Below are positions 14,540 to 14,743 of a DNA stretch of 14,743 nucleotides, one piece after another. The position numbers and the translations under genes were made by a program. The DNA comes from CAYTLW01 sp964438735 (lineage in GTDB: Bacteria; Myxococcota_A; UBA9042): assembly GCA_964438735.1 (NCBI GenBank), contig CAYTLW010000164.1, positions 1-14,743 on the forward strand, read 5' to 3'. The notes beneath the pieces are model-generated. The model saw nothing but the letters and a program-made list of their open reading frames with translations, was not told where the DNA came from and did not search any database. Position 1 is the stretch's first letter, and each line of letters opens with the position of its first letter.

Positions 14540-14743
14540 GGGGTCATGGTACGTGGGGGTTCGGGTGGCGACAATCGTGGTGGTGATTCCGCGGCCCTGC
14601 CTGTGCCAGGCGACCTGATCGGCAAGAGGGTATGATTAAATAAGTAGGGTGAATTTTTTCCGCGGTCCTGTGGAGCCGACAGCAACCGCAGGGCGATCGC
14701 ACTAAGCGTGGGTGAGGACACTTAGCAGGTAGTCATGGTCCCA
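14540..14743. other. Non-coding stretch with AT-rich patch and two predicted hairpins
   Basis: No convincing gene is seen here. An AT-rich patch at 14631-14657 stands out from the GC-rich surroundings and contains TATGAT (14631-14636), close to a -10 box, but no good -35 is found. Two hairpins follow: GTCCTGTGG (14665-14673) with CCGCAGGGC (14686-14694), nine pairs including G-T wobbles, and CTAAGCGT (14702-14709) with ACACTTAG (14718-14725), seven of eight pairs. AGCAGG at 14725-14730 is placed like a ribosome binding site for an ATG at 14735, so this may be the leader of a plus-strand gene cut by the window edge. On the other strand it is the upstream region of the transporter. Confidence 0.35.

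Noticed and set aside
13769..14635. Open frame of 288 codons on the plus strand opposite the transporter
   Set aside because: His/Asp/Gln-rich antisense shadow; the minus strand encodes clear membrane segments and metal-site motifs.

Overview
This window is high-GC bacterial DNA with tightly packed genes. Several families point to a myxobacterium-like organism (Myxococcota or a related former deltaproteobacterial group): a eukaryotic-like Ser/Thr kinase with a repeat-rich C-terminal half, an FHA protein with zinc ribbons, a stand-alone PilZ protein, and a very large TPR-like lipoprotein. The taxonomic placement is inferred from gene content only; no rRNA or other marker is present. I see no CRISPR array, tRNA, rRNA, insertion sequence or phage gene.

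Layout. (1) 1-127 may hold the last codons of an upstream plus-strand gene. (2) 201-1909, plus strand: a two-gene unit with a 4-nt stop/start overlap, encoding a double zinc-ribbon/double-FHA protein and a PilZ-domain (c-di-GMP receptor type) protein. (3) 9558 down to 1959, minus strand: a 1946-residue lipoprotein, then after 104 bases a CDP-alcohol phosphatidyltransferase of the phosphatidylserine synthase type, overlapping by 4 nt an alpha/beta hydrolase. (4) 9733-13341, plus strand, divergent from the lipoprotein: a Ser/Thr protein kinase followed 15 nt later by threonine synthase (thrC), which has a strong ribosome binding site. (5) 14539 down to 13343, minus strand: a cation diffusion facilitator with an extended C-terminus, its stop one base from the stop of thrC. 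(6) 14540-14743: a non-coding stretch with an AT-rich patch and two predicted hairpins, possibly the leader of a gene starting at or beyond the window edge.

How the genes may work together. FHA domains read phosphothreonine made by kinases such as the one at 9733, and PilZ domains read c-di-GMP, so the first operon could join two signalling systems. That is inference, since the kinase lies about 8 kb away. The pssA-like gene and the hydrolase are probably co-translated and may share a lipid-related role. The lipoprotein and the kinase share one 174-nt divergent intergenic region and both carry helical-repeat regions, so a functional link is possible but unproven. thrC and the transporter look like ordinary housekeeping genes. 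The window is mostly conventional; the least characterised element is the giant lipoprotein.
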